Shown here: positions 37,581 through 45,732 of the stretch, in pieces
How the letters are laid out: each line of letters starts with the position of its first letter
Numbering within the stretch: the first letter of the stretch is position 1
Assembly (NCBI RefSeq): GCF_035978755.1
Contig: NZ_CP108414.1
Span: forward strand, 6,076,001-6,140,000
Direction of reading: 5' to 3'
Length of the DNA: 64,000 nucleotides
From: Streptomyces sp. NBC_01298
GTDB taxonomy: Bacteria > Actinomycetota > Actinomycetes > Streptomycetales > Streptomycetaceae
Notes under the pieces: model-generated
Database searches by the model: none
Seen by the model: the letters and a program-made list of their open reading frames with translations, nothing else
Told to the model about the DNA's origin: nothing
Position numbers and translations under genes: made by a program

Positions 37581-38156
37581 GTGCCGGACGACGTGGGGGG
37601 CAATCCGTTCCCGGACGACGGGACCCCCGAAGAACATGCAGACGACCGCGGAGGCGCGGACAAGGACTTCGCCTCCGTGGTGTTCGACGAGGACTTCGTC
37701 CGGAACGCCGAGATCCGTGAACCGAGCGCCGCGGAGCGCCAGCGGGCCGGCGACCGGGCGCGCGCCGAGGCGGCCGAGGCCGCCCGCGCGGCCTTTGCCG
37801 GCGGCTGGACGGGCGACGAGGACTACGACGCGTACGCCTACGGCGGCGCCGAGGGCCACCACTCCGAGGACTCCGGCTGGGACCACGGTCACGGCTACGG
37901 AGCCGGTTCCGGGGAAGGCCCGTACGGTGCCTACGGCGGCAGCCTGCGCCCCTACCGCGGCCGCTCTCCGTGGCTGCGCCCGGTCGCCTGGGTGCTCGCC
38001 TTCGTGATGGGCCTCGGCATGATCGCGCTCGCCTTCAGCGCCGTGTACCGCAGCGCGGCGAGCGATGCGGAGCCGGCTCCGGCCCCCGCCAGCACTCCGA
38101 TGGGTGAAGTCGCCGGCGCCGGAGCGTTTATGGACCGCGTCAGCCGCCAACCCTGA
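37581..38156 (+). CDS. Single-pass membrane protein with VVFDEDFVR motif (SCO2584-like by position)
   Basis: The 191-residue protein has an acidic cytoplasmic N-terminus with ASVVFDEDFVRNAEIREPSA, a Gly/Tyr/His-rich linker (about residues 75-130), one transmembrane helix (WVLAFVMGLGMIALAFSAVY) and a short outside tail. It shares the VVFDEDFVR block with the next gene. From memory, the S. coelicolor gene just after proA is SCO2584, reported to interact with the Mre spore-wall complex; I assign by position only. TACGCT lies 6 nt before the GTG, suggesting leaderless transcription. Confidence 0.75.
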   Translation: MPDDVGGNPFPDDGTPEEHADDRGGADKDFASVVFDEDFVRNAEIREPSAAERQRAGDRARAEAAEAARAAFAGGWTGDEDYDAYAYGGAEGHHSEDSGWDHGHGYGAGSGEGPYGAYGGSLRPYRGRSPWLRPVAWVLAFVMGLGMIALAFSAVYRSAASDAEPAPAPASTPMGEVAGAGAFMDRVSRQP

Positions 38157-38164
38157 AGGTACGA

Positions 38165-38190
38165 CCCCGCTCCCCATCGACGGAGCGGGG
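38165..38190 (+). terminator. Terminator-like hairpin
   Basis: A perfect 9-bp stem CCCCGCTCC/GGAGCGGGG with an 8-nt loop followed by GCTTCT lies 8 bp after the preceding stop and 34 bp before the next start. Confidence 0.65.
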
Positions 38191-38223
38191 GCTTCTCTGG
38201 AGCGGGGACAGCGGGGAGAAGCG

Positions 38224-39381
38224 ATGGCCATGCCAGGAGATCCGCCGAACGGCACCCCCGAGGGTGCCGGCGGGGCCGACGACGAGTTCCGGGCCGACGA
38301 GTACCGGTCGGTGGTGTTCGACGAGGACTTCGTCCGGGCTGCCCGGCTCCAGGAGTTCTCCGCACAGGAGCGCATGGGCGAGCACGCCCGCGCCGTCCGG
38401 AGCCGCTCGATCTGGTCGAGCGGCACAGGCCATCCGGGATCCCGCAGCGGCTCCGGCGGGGCGGCCCGGCAGGGCCGGATCATCGTGCTGTGCATCACCC
38501 TGGCGCTCGCCGGCGCCGTCTACATGGGCCTGCGCAACCCCTACGTGCCGTCCGCCGGAGACCCGGCCGAGGCGATGAGCAGCACCGTCGTCCCGCTCGC
38601 GCCCTCCGAGCCCGTGCCGGGCGGCCGGCCCGCCGACCTGTACGCGCACAGTCCGGCGGCGCAGTACCGCATCGGGGCGGCCGGGATCAACTTCCCCGGC
38701 GTGCGCCGTACCCGCCACTTCAGCGAGGAGCAGGTCCAGGCCGCGCTGACCATCGCCAAGGACTACCTGGTGCAGTCCTCGCTGGACCCCGACGTGCTGT
38801 CGGGCGAGGCCTCCCGGCCGGTGCGCGTCCTGCTCGACCCCGACCAGTTGACGCAGTTCGACCAGAGCATGCTCGCGCCGTCCGGCAACGGGCGGCACGC
38901 CGTCACCGGCTGGCTGGTCCGCTTCGACCCGGCCACCGCGGTGGTGGCCGACACCCGGGTCCGGGTCAGCGGGGTCCTCGCCGCCGCGGAGGTGGCGCCG
39001 AACGCGCTGGAGGTGACCTCCGACCACACCTTCGTCTACGCCGTGCGCCCCGCCACCGGTCAGCCGGCCACGGCGGACGGGGCCTCGCTCTTCACCGTCC
39101 GCCGCGAGCTGCGGCTGCGCTTCGACCGCGACGACCTCGCCGCCCGGCGGGCGGAACTCGTCTCGGCCTACGTGATGGCGGGCCCGCAGGCCTGCTCCGC
39201 CGACCCGGCCGGAGGTTTCCGCCCGCTGACGGCCGGCGCCGGGCCGACCACCACCGGCCCGGCCGCGACCGACCCGTACGCCAGCGGCAGTCCGCGCCGC
39301 ACGGCCGGGCTGTGCGGGATGCTCGCGCCGACGGAGAAACCGGCGGAGTCACCGGGGGAGGGCGTCAGCCCTGCTCCGTAG
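38224..39381 (+). CDS. Membrane protein with VVFDEDFVR motif and extracytoplasmic domain
   Basis: The 385-residue protein opens with an acidic segment carrying RSVVFDEDFVRAARLQEFSAQ, like its upstream neighbour. One transmembrane helix follows (IIVLCITLALAGAVYMGL, about residues 92-109), then a large outside domain (about 130-350). It includes GINFPGVRRTRHFSEEQVQAAL and a beta-rich middle; the C-terminus is Pro/Thr-rich. No enzyme motif is recognised. Two close ATGs (38224, 38230) follow GGGGAGAAG. Its 3' end overlaps the convergent M48 protease gene by 17 bp. Confidence 0.75.
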   Translation: MAMPGDPPNGTPEGAGGADDEFRADEYRSVVFDEDFVRAARLQEFSAQERMGEHARAVRSRSIWSSGTGHPGSRSGSGGAARQGRIIVLCITLALAGAVYMGLRNPYVPSAGDPAEAMSSTVVPLAPSEPVPGGRPADLYAHSPAAQYRIGAAGINFPGVRRTRHFSEEQVQAALTIAKDYLVQSSLDPDVLSGEASRPVRVLLDPDQLTQFDQSMLAPSGNGRHAVTGWLVRFDPATAVVADTRVRVSGVLAAAEVAPNALEVTSDHTFVYAVRPATGQPATADGASLFTVRRELRLRFDRDDLAARRAELVSAYVMAGPQACSADPAGGFRPLTAGAGPTTTGPAATDPYASGSPRRTAGLCGMLAPTEKPAESPGEGVSPAP

Positions 39382-40486
39382 CCCCGCCCTTGCCGGTGTC
39401 CTTGCCGGTACCCCGGTCCTCGCCGCTGCCGCTGCCGCTGCCGCCTGAGCCCGAAGCGCCGCCCGCGGCGCCCGTGAACCGGTCCCGCAGCTTGCCGCCG
39501 AGGTCCGCCGTACCGCCGGCGATGTCGCCGACCAGCTTCATCAGCGGGTCCTTGCTCGTGCGCACCGTGTCGGCGTAGTGCGCGGCGGACTGCCGGAAGG
39601 AGTCGGTCACCGAGGTGTCCTTGTCGTCCTCGCGCCGCGGGTAGTGGCCGTCCATGATCCGCTGGTGGTCCCGGTTCTGCGACCACTTCTTCAGCTCGGC
39701 CGCCCGCACCGTCGTGAAGGGGTGCGTCCGGGGCAGCAGGTTGAGGATCTTCAGCACGGAGTCGCGCAGGTCGCCGCCCTGCTCGTACTCCTCGGCCTGG
39801 GCGAGGAAGGCGTCGACATTCATCTCGTGGAGGTGGTTGCCGCCCGCGAGCTTCATCAGTCCGCGCATCGAGGCGTGCACGTCCTGCCCCACCAGCAGCC
39901 CCGCGCGGTCCGCGGACAGCTCCGACTTGCGGAACCACTCGCGCAGCGCCGTCACGAGCCCCATGATCGCCACATTGCCCAGCGGGATCCACGCGACCTT
40001 GAGCGCCAGGGTCGTCAGGAACAGCAGGATCGTGCGGTACACGGCGTGCCCCGACAGGGCGTGGCCCACCTCGTGGCCCACCACCGCCCGCATCTCCTCC
40101 TCGTCGAGGAGCTCGACGAGGGCCGTGGTGACCACGATGATCGGCTCGTCCAGCCCGATGCACATGGCATTGGGCTTCGGGTCCTGCTGCACGTACATCT
40201 GCGGGACCTTCTCCAGGTCCAGGATGTAGCAGGCGTCCAGGAGCATCGCGTGCAGGTGCGGGAACTGCGTCTCACCCACCCGGACGGAGTCAGACAGGAA
40301 GAGCAGGCGCAGACTGCGCTCGGGCAGCAGCCCGCTCAGTGCCTTGAAGACCGTGTCGAAGCCGGTCAGCTTGCGCAGGGCCACGAGCGCGGACCGGTCC
40401 GCCGGATGCTCGTACGCCCGTGAGGAAATACCGGGGAACCTCTTTCGGTCCCGCGCCGGTGCCTTGTCGAAGCCCGTCCCTGTCAT
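39365..40486 (-). CDS. M48-family zinc metalloprotease
   Basis: The 373-residue membrane-associated peptidase has HEVGH at residues 138-142 as the zinc site, with the third ligand likely in KSELSADRAGLL. A hydrophobic segment follows the HExxH (ILLFLTTLALKVAWIPLGNVA). Ste24/HtpX-like enzymes degrade damaged membrane proteins or process lipoprotein-like substrates. The tail is a Gly/Ser/Thr/Lys low-complexity stretch. The start at 40486 (TGTGFDKAP) follows GGGGAGGGCGCT. Transcription converges on the upstream membrane-protein gene. Confidence 0.9.
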   Translation of the reverse strand: MTGTGFDKAPARDRKRFPGISSRAYEHPADRSALVALRKLTGFDTVFKALSGLLPERSLRLLFLSDSVRVGETQFPHLHAMLLDACYILDLEKVPQMYVQQDPKPNAMCIGLDEPIIVVTTALVELLDEEEMRAVVGHEVGHALSGHAVYRTILLFLTTLALKVAWIPLGNVAIMGLVTALREWFRKSELSADRAGLLVGQDVHASMRGLMKLAGGNHLHEMNVDAFLAQAEEYEQGGDLRDSVLKILNLLPRTHPFTTVRAAELKKWSQNRDHQRIMDGHYPRREDDKDTSVTDSFRQSAAHYADTVRTSKDPLMKLVGDIAGGTADLGGKLRDRFTGAAGGASGSGGSGSGSGEDRGTGKDTGKGGATEQG

Positions 40487-40627
40487 AGCGCCCTCCCCGT
40501 TGGTGTGTGCGGCCGCCCGCCCGTCTATCCTCTCCAACGCCTGAGTCGACGTGAGCGTGCCCCAGGCCCCCGCATACGATGTGAGCGAAATCTCCGCCCG
40601 CTCCCCGACTCGATAGGTACCTGCCTG

Positions 40628-40795
40628 ATGAGCCTCGCCTCCACCGCCCACAACCTGGTCGTCCTCGCCTCCGAGGGAGCCGAGAAGCACGGCGGCAACC
40701 ACGACAGCCTGAGCCCGTACCTGACCGGTGGCGCCGCCTTCGGCATCCTGCTGCTGCTGCTGTGGGTCACCACGCGCCTGAACCGGGACCGCTGA
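40628..40795 (+). CDS. Small single-pass membrane protein, conserved in Streptomyces
   Basis: This 55-residue peptide starts SLASTAHNLVVLASEGAEKHGG and has one helix GGAAFGILLLLLWVTTRL ending NRDR. It fits a conserved short protein usually found before nadD. Its function is unknown. It is transcribed divergently from the M48 gene; no strong Shine-Dalgarno is seen. Confidence 0.7.
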   Translation: MSLASTAHNLVVLASEGAEKHGGNHDSLSPYLTGGAAFGILLLLLWVTTRLNRDR

Positions 40796-40884
40796 AGCCT
40801 CGAAACCCCCGATTACTCAGTACGCCGAGTACGAGCCCGTAGGCGGGTCCCTGCCGCGCCACCGGGCCAGTAGGCTCTGCGCTC

Positions 40885-41502
40885 ATGGGAGAGCAGGAAA
40901 TGCCTACCGGCCCGGTCAAGCGCAGGCTCGGCGTGATGGGCGGGACATTCGACCCGATCCACCACGGACACCTGGTGGCCGCCAGTGAGGTGGCCGCGCT
41001 GTTCCACCTCGACGAGGTGATGTTCGTACCGACCGGCGAGCCGTGGCAGAAGTCGCAGCGGGCCGTGTCGTCCGCCGAGGACCGGTATCTGATGACGGTC
41101 ATCGCGACCGCCTCGAACCCGCAGTTCTCGGTGAGCCGCATCGACATCGACCGCGGCGGCCCGACTTACACGATCGATACCCTGAGGGACCTCAGCGCCC
41201 TCAACGACGACGCCGACCTCTTCTTCATCACCGGCGCCGACGCCCTCGCGCAGATCCTGACCTGGCGGAACGCCGAGGAGCTCTTCGCCCTCGCGCACTT
41301 CATCGGCGTCACCCGGCCGGGCCACGTGCTCACCGACGACGGACTGCCCGAGGGAGGCGTCTCCCTCGTGGAGGTTCCGGCGCTGGCCATTTCGTCCACG
41401 GACTGCCGTGCACGCGTGGCCAAGGGGGATCCTGTCTGGTACCTCGTGCCCGACGGCGTGGTCCGTTACATCGACAAGCGTGAGCTGTACCGGGGAGCCT
41501 GA
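40885..41502 (+). CDS. nadD: Nicotinate-nucleotide adenylyltransferase
   Basis: NadD makes nicotinate adenine dinucleotide from NaMN and ATP in NAD synthesis. The 205-residue protein has the nucleotidyltransferase motif [15 protein letters not shown] (residues 16-30), [17 protein letters not shown], and the C-terminal ISSTDCR (ISSTxxR). TAGGCT lies 8 nt before the ATG with no Shine-Dalgarno. An in-frame ATG at 40900 is a minor alternative. The LCP-like gene follows after 24 nt and then rsfS, a common actinobacterial order. Confidence 0.96.
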   Translation: MGEQEMPTGPVKRRLGVMGGTFDPIHHGHLVAASEVAALFHLDEVMFVPTGEPWQKSQRAVSSAEDRYLMTVIATASNPQFSVSRIDIDRGGPTYTIDTLRDLSALNDDADLFFITGADALAQILTWRNAEELFALAHFIGVTRPGHVLTDDGLPEGGVSLVEVPALAISSTDCRARVAKGDPVWYLVPDGVVRYIDKRELYRGA

Positions 41503-41526
41503 GCTTCCGGAGAGAGGGGCCCCGCG

Positions 41527-43284
41527 GTGAACGACCGACACGAGCCGTACGACCCGTATGCCGGCCAGGAGCAGCAGCTCGTCGGCTACGACGTGTACGG
41601 GCGGCCGGTGTACGGCCAGGTGCCCGCGCAGCCCGCCCCCGACCCGGCGCCCCCCTATGAGCAGCATCAGCATCAGCAACAGCAGCAGTACGAGCAGGGC
41701 TACGGCTACGACTACCAGGGCTACGGCGGGCAGCAGGCCCCGCAGCCCCAGCAGCCGGCCCCGCAGTACTACCCGCAGCAGCCGCAGCAGCAGTACCCGC
41801 AGGCCTCCCAGGCCCCGCAGTACGGGTACGACACCCAGGGCGTCCCGCAGTACGACACCCAGGCCACCCAGCAGTGGATCCCGCAGCAGGCCGCCCCCGA
41901 GGCCCCGCCGCAGGCGCCCGTGCGGGCTCCCGCGCCCGAGCCGGAGTTCCGTCCCGCCGCCGCGCAGGTCCCGGAGCCGCGCCGGGCCGAGGGGCCGGGC
42001 GCGCAGGAGCAGGGGCAGGGGCCCTCGTACCGCACCGAGCAGTTCGCCTTCATCGACCAGGAGGACGAGGAGTCCGAGGACGTCATCGACTGGCTCGCCT
42101 TCACCGAGAGCCGGACCGAGCGCCGCGAGGAGGCCCGCCGGCGCGGGCGCAACCGGGTGGTGGCGCTGATCGTCGTGCTGGCCCTCTTCGTCGTCGCGGG
42201 CCTCGGCTACCTCTGGTACGCGGGCAAGCTGCCGTTCCTGGAGGCTCCCGGCAAGGCGTCGACGGGCGCGACCGCCTCGGGTCCGCAGAAGCGCGACATG
42301 ATCGTCGTACACCTGCACAACACCCGGAAGGGCGGTACCTCCACGGCGCTGCTCGTCGACAACGTGACCACCAAGCAGGGCGCCACCGTCCTGGTGCCGA
42401 ACACCCTGAACGTCTCCAAGGACGACGGCACCACCGCCCAGCTGGGCAAGGCCGTCGCGGACGGGGGCCTGGGCGTACGGGAATCCCTGGACTCGGTCTT
42501 CGGCACCCGCATCGGCGGCACCTGGCGCCTGGACACCCCCTTCCTGGAGACCTTCGTCGACCTGGTCAGCGGCATCGAGGTCGACACCGACGTGGCCGTC
42601 CCGGCGGACGACGCGGCGAAGGTGCCCGCCGTCGGCAAGGGCCCGAAGCAGAGCCTCAGCGGGGCGATGGCCGTCGCGTACGCCACCTACCGGGCGCCGG
42701 GCGAGCCGGAGGCCAAGCAGCTGGACCGGCTCGGCAAGGTCCTGCTGGGCCTGCTGCGCAAGGTGCCGAGCGATCCGAAGTCGGCGGCGATGACGGTGGA
42801 GACCACCGGGCAGATCCTGGACCCGGCGCTGAACGCGCAGACGCTGGGCGCGCTGCTCTCCAAGCTCGGCGAGCACGCCAAGGTGGGCGCGTACCGCACC
42901 GACCTGCTCGGGGTGAAGCCGGACGGCGGCCTCACGGACGACGCCAACAAGAAGGTCGTCAAGGAGGTCCTCGGCGGCTCGGTCACGGAGGCCCCGCCCG
43001 GGGCCCTGCCGCGGGTCGGCCTGAAGGGCGCGACCGGTGACGACAAGACGAACACGGCGGCGAAGGCGGCCCTGCTCAACGGCGGCTACACCCTGGTGGA
43101 CGGCGGCAAGGCCGACAAGACGGTGCCCACGTCGCAGATCACGTACCAGGACGACGCCCAGCGGGACAAGGCGATCGAGGTCGCCAAGACGCTGGGTCTG
43201 CCCGAGACGGCCGTGAAGAAGGCCGAGAACGCGGTGAACGCGGACATCGTGGTGACGCTGGGCAAGGATTACAAACCGTCCTGA
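41527..43284 (+). CDS. LCP-like / LytR C-terminal domain membrane protein (PdtA-like by position)
   Basis: The 585-residue protein has a long Pro/Gln/Tyr-rich cytoplasmic N-terminus (residues 1-180, with QHQHQQQQQYEQ), one transmembrane helix (VVALIVVLALFVVAGLGYLW, about 215-235), an outside LCP-like domain (about 255-400) and a LytR_C domain (about 480-585). LCP enzymes attach wall polymers to peptidoglycan. The usual PRD segment is replaced by LVPNTLNV, so the canonical catalytic arginine looks absent. From memory, the S. coelicolor gene between nadD and rsfS is the glycopolymer transferase gene pdtA (SCO2578). That fits the glycosyltransferase block upstream. Confidence 0.82.
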   Translation: MNDRHEPYDPYAGQEQQLVGYDVYGRPVYGQVPAQPAPDPAPPYEQHQHQQQQQYEQGYGYDYQGYGGQQAPQPQQPAPQYYPQQPQQQYPQASQAPQYGYDTQGVPQYDTQATQQWIPQQAAPEAPPQAPVRAPAPEPEFRPAAAQVPEPRRAEGPGAQEQGQGPSYRTEQFAFIDQEDEESEDVIDWLAFTESRTERREEARRRGRNRVVALIVVLALFVVAGLGYLWYAGKLPFLEAPGKASTGATASGPQKRDMIVVHLHNTRKGGTSTALLVDNVTTKQGATVLVPNTLNVSKDDGTTAQLGKAVADGGLGVRESLDSVFGTRIGGTWRLDTPFLETFVDLVSGIEVDTDVAVPADDAAKVPAVGKGPKQSLSGAMAVAYATYRAPGEPEAKQLDRLGKVLLGLLRKVPSDPKSAAMTVETTGQILDPALNAQTLGALLSKLGEHAKVGAYRTDLLGVKPDGGLTDDANKKVVKEVLGGSVTEAPPGALPRVGLKGATGDDKTNTAAKAALLNGGYTLVDGGKADKTVPTSQITYQDDAQRDKAIEVAKTLGLPETAVKKAENAVNADIVVTLGKDYKPS

Positions 43285-43337
43285 CCCCTCCCGAGGCCTA
43301 CTGCCGCCTACGGCGGCGGGGCCCGTCGGGTACGGCT

Positions 43338-43367
43338 CCGCCCGCGCGGCACGCTGCGCGCGGGCGG
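43338..43367 (+). terminator. Hairpin between LCP-like gene and rsfS
   Basis: A perfect 10-bp stem CCGCCCGCGC/GCGCGGGCGG with a 10-nt loop lies about 53 bp past the stop. No T-run follows. Confidence 0.55.
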
Positions 43368-43425
43368 TGTCGGCGGTACATGAGACCCTTGTAAGGATCT
43401 GCCCGCCAACCCGAAAGCATGGCCA

Positions 43426-43872
43426 GTGACCGCCACGGACCGCTCCATCGAGCTCATCACCGCCGCCGCCCAGGCCGCGGCCGACCGGCTCGCGCACGAC
43501 ATCATCGCGTACGACGTCAGCGACGTGCTGTCGATCACCGACGCCTTCCTGCTCGCTTCGGCGCCCAACGACCGCCAGGTCAAGTCGATCGTCGACGAGA
43601 TCGAGGAGAAGCTCCTGAAGGAGCTGGGCGCCAAGCCGGTGCGCCGCGAGGGCGACCGCGACGCCCGCTGGATCCTGCTCGACTACATCGACATCGTCGT
43701 CCACGTGCAGCACAGCGAGGAGCGCGTCTTCTACGCGCTGGAGCGCCTGTGGAAGGACTGCCCCGAGATCGACCTCCCCGAGGACGCCAAGCTCACCAAG
43801 GGCAAGGCCGAGGAGCACGCCGCGCTGCGCGCCGCGCAGGGCGACGACGAACTGGACGGTGATCTGTTCTGA
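43426..43872 (+). CDS. rsfS: Ribosomal silencing factor RsfS (Iojap/YbeB)
   Basis: RsfS binds L14 and blocks subunit joining when nutrients are low. The 148-residue protein has the DUF143 core: HDIIAYDVSDVLSITDAFLLASAPNDRQ in pieces, GDRDARWILLDYIDIVVHV and FYALERLWKDC. An acidic tail follows. It starts at GTG and follows the nadD/LCP genes, the usual nadD-rsfS grouping. The next gene starts at or just after its stop. Confidence 0.95.
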   Translation: MTATDRSIELITAAAQAAADRLAHDIIAYDVSDVLSITDAFLLASAPNDRQVKSIVDEIEEKLLKELGAKPVRREGDRDARWILLDYIDIVVHVQHSEERVFYALERLWKDCPEIDLPEDAKLTKGKAEEHAALRAAQGDDELDGDLF

Positions 43873-43919
43873 GCGCGACCCACGACGGCACGACCGGTGA
43901 CGGCACGACCGGTGACAGT

Positions 43920-44603
43920 GTGACCGGTGACGGCACGACCGGTGGCGGTACGACCAGCGGTAACAGCCGGACCAGCCGCAAGATCGTCCTGTGGCGGCAC
44001 GGCCAGACCTCGTGGAACCTGGAGCGCCGCTTCCAGGGCTCCACGGACATCGAGCTGACCGAGGCCGGTGTGGCGCAGGCGCGCCGCGCCGCCCGGCTGC
44101 TCGCCTCGCTGAAGCCCGACGCCATCGTCGCCTCGGACCTGATGCGCGCCGCCGCCACGGCTGCCGAGCTGGCGGCCGTCACGGGTCTGGCGGTGACGCA
44201 CGACGAGGCGCTGCGCGAGACGTACGCCGGCGAATGGCAGGGCCTCACGCACGACGAGATCCTGGACAAGTACGGCGACCAGTACGCGGCGTGGAAGCGC
44301 GGCGAGGCGGTCCGCCGAGGTGGCGGCGAGCTGGAGACCGAGGTCGCCGACCGGGCCGCGCCGGTGGTGCTGGAGCACGCCGACCGACTGCCCCCGGGCG
44401 GCACGCTCGTGGTGGTCAGCCACGGCGGCACCATCCGTACGACGATCGGCCGCCTGCTGGGCCTGGACTCGTACTACTGGGAGGGCCTTGGCGGGCTCTC
44501 CAACTGCTGCTGGTCCGTGCTGGGCGAGGGCGCGCGCGGCTGGCGGCTGATGGAACACAACGCCGGCACGCTGCCCGAACCGGTGCTCGGCGACGACGAC
44601 TGA
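43920..44603 (+). CDS. Histidine phosphatase family protein (phosphoglycerate mutase-like)
   Basis: The 227-residue protein has the RHG motif IVLWRHGQTSWN, the second catalytic region VVVSHGGTIRTTIGRLLGL and ETYAGEWQGLTHDEI. It acts through a phosphohistidine; the substrate is unknown (small phosphorylated metabolites are typical). The N-terminal 20 residues come from a repeated GGTGACGGCACGACC-like DNA unit (43873-43945) and are Thr/Gly-rich. The start is unclear: GTG 43920 is used, but the open frame reaches a CTG at 43869 overlapping the rsfS stop, giving SATHDGTTGDGT upstream. Confidence 0.87.
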   Translation: MTGDGTTGGGTTSGNSRTSRKIVLWRHGQTSWNLERRFQGSTDIELTEAGVAQARRAARLLASLKPDAIVASDLMRAAATAAELAAVTGLAVTHDEALRETYAGEWQGLTHDEILDKYGDQYAAWKRGEAVRRGGGELETEVADRAAPVVLEHADRLPPGGTLVVVSHGGTIRTTIGRLLGLDSYYWEGLGGLSNCCWSVLGEGARGWRLMEHNAGTLPEPVLGDDD

Positions 44604-44632
44604 GCCCACCTCGGAGCGGCTCCCACCCGGAT

Positions 44633-44662
44633 TTCACTTTCCGGCTGGTCACAGGCTAGAGT
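44633..44662 (+). promoter_or_regulatory. Promoter of first tRNA-Ala
   Basis: TTCACT (44633-44638), an 18-bp spacer and TAGAGT (44657-44662) lie about 54 bp before the tRNA. Confidence 0.6.
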
Positions 44663-44715
44663 TCTTCTTGTTCGCAGCGCAGAACACCGGAAACGGGGGG
44701 AGCGTCGCGGAGAGC

Positions 44716-44788
44716 GGGGCTATAGCTCAGTTGGTAGAGCGCCTGCATGGCATGCAGGAGGTCTGGAGTTCAATTCTCCATAGCTCCA
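44716..44788 (+). tRNA. tRNA-Ala (GGC)
   Basis: This 73-nt cloverleaf has acceptor GGGGCTA pairing with TAGCTCC (one G-U), D arm AGCTCAGTTGGTAGAGC, anticodon stem CCTGC/GCAGG with loop ATGGCAT (anticodon GGC), T loop TTCAATT and discriminator A. No CCA is encoded. It is identical to the copy at 45337. A T-rich terminator follows directly. Confidence 0.97.
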
Positions 44789-44795
44789 CAATCAA

Positions 44796-44824
44796 GATCC
44801 CGTCCCCAACAGGGGGCGGGATCT
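44796..44824 (+). terminator. Terminator of first tRNA-Ala
   Basis: The stem AGATCCCG-CCCC / GGGG-CGGGATCT has a small bulge, followed by TTGCTTTTG. Confidence 0.8.
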
Positions 44825-44925
44825 TTGCTTTTGTCCACAGCTGCCCGAGCGGGCACCGGCATGGCAGAATCGGACGGCCGGAGGGGGGACGACGACGGCC
44901 CGACGCGGGAGGGAGTCGCTGACGG

Positions 44926-45159
44926 ATGGGTGCACACCGGCGGCGGTGCGACTGGTGCAACAACGGCACGCCGATCGTGCGGGACATGGAGCCCGTCAAC
45001 TCCGACTACCAGTACTGGTGCGAGGAATGCGCTCGGGCGCTGATCATAAAAGGCGACCCGATCGAGACCTACCGCGAGCTGGAGGGCGAGCCGATCTACG
45101 GGCGGCTGCTCGACGAGCACTGCACGCTCAAGCGGTTCTACCAGTTCGCCCGTGCGTGA
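44926..45159 (+). CDS. Small zinc-ribbon-like protein, unknown function
   Basis: The 77-residue protein begins GAHRRRCDWCNNGTPIVRDM and has a second pair CEEC 22 residues on. The CxxC-x(n)-CxxC pattern should bind zinc. The rest is charged (IIKGDPIETYRELEGEPIYGRLLDEHC split around helices). It lies between the two tRNA-Ala copies on the same strand. I recognise it only as a conserved short Streptomyces protein; no function is claimed. Confidence 0.7.
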   Translation: MGAHRRRCDWCNNGTPIVRDMEPVNSDYQYWCEECARALIIKGDPIETYRELEGEPIYGRLLDEHCTLKRFYQFARA

Positions 45160-45252
45160 CGCGGGGACGTGCGACGCGTCGGGAGCCGGGAGTCGGGTCA
45201 TGTGACGAACAGCCACGAAACGGACATGGCCCGGGGCTCGCGGAAACCGATT

Positions 45253-45281
45253 TTTGGAGCGGGGCCATCACCGTGTAATGT
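45253..45281 (+). promoter_or_regulatory. Promoter of second tRNA-Ala
   Basis: TTTGGA (45253-45258), 17-bp spacer and TAATGT (45276-45281) lie about 55 bp before the tRNA, the same distance as for the first copy. Confidence 0.55.
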
Positions 45282-45336
45282 TTGGGATGTCGCCAAGGGG
45301 AACCGGAAACGGGCCAGGAAGCGGCAGGCAAGACAA

Positions 45337-45409
45337 GGGGCTATAGCTCAGTTGGTAGAGCGCCTGCATGGCATGCAGGAGGTCTGGAGTTCAATTCTCC
45401 ATAGCTCCA
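45337..45409 (+). tRNA. tRNA-Ala (GGC), second copy
   Basis: All 73 bases are identical to the tRNA at 44716, including the GGC anticodon. Only the tRNA itself is duplicated; flanks differ, and each copy has its own promoter and terminator. Confidence 0.97.
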
Positions 45410-45416
45410 CAGTGAA

Positions 45417-45448
45417 GAAGCGGGCCACCGGAAACGGTGGCCCGCTTC
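45417..45448 (+). terminator. Terminator of second tRNA-Ala
   Basis: A perfect 14-bp stem GAAGCGGGCCACCG with its complement is capped by a GAAA tetraloop, 8 bp past the tRNA. Confidence 0.88.
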
Positions 45449-45580
45449 TCGTTGTGTCCCGTCGTGTCCCGTCGAGTCCCGTCCAGTCCCGTCGTGTGTC
45501 CACCGGGTGCGTCCCACCGGGTGCGTCCACCGGCCGGAAGGGCAGAGCACCGCTGGGGGCCGCTGCGGTACCCTGACGCC

Positions 45581-45619
45581 ATGCGTGCCGTACGCCTTCT
45601 GCTTACCGAGCCGCGCTGA
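45581..45619 (+). CDS. Leader peptide of leuS (attenuation)
   Basis: A 12-residue open frame reads [12 protein letters not shown], with three consecutive Leu codons (CTT CTG CTT), ending TGA at 45617-45619. TACCCT ends 6 nt before its ATG, so the RNA probably starts at the ATG. An intrinsic terminator with T6 follows 41 nt later, then leuS. This is the layout of classic transcription attenuation: ribosomes stalling on Leu codons when charged tRNA-Leu is short would let RNA polymerase read into leuS. Confidence 0.72.
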   Translation: MRAVRLLLTEPR

Positions 45620-45659
45620 ACAGTTCCGACCCCACGAAGCGGTCGGCCCGGCGCGGCGC

Positions 45660-45683
45660 CCCCTCCTGTGCGAGGGGTTTTTT
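45660..45683 (+). terminator. Attenuator terminator before leuS
   Basis: A 6-bp stem CCCCTC/GAGGGG with a 6-nt loop and a T6 run lies 41 nt after the leader-peptide stop and 49 nt before leuS. An upstream hairpin CCGACC/GGTCGG at 45626-45646 could take part in alternative pairing. Confidence 0.78.
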
Positions 45684-45732
45684 CGTTTGGGCAGCAGAGC
45701 CGGCAGAGACGATCGATGGAGCTTCAGGAATC

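Noticed and set aside
44716..45409. tRNA-Ala pair as att sites of an integrated element
   Set aside because: Both copies are full-length tRNA genes with their own promoter and terminator. The DNA between holds only one small conserved gene and no integrase.
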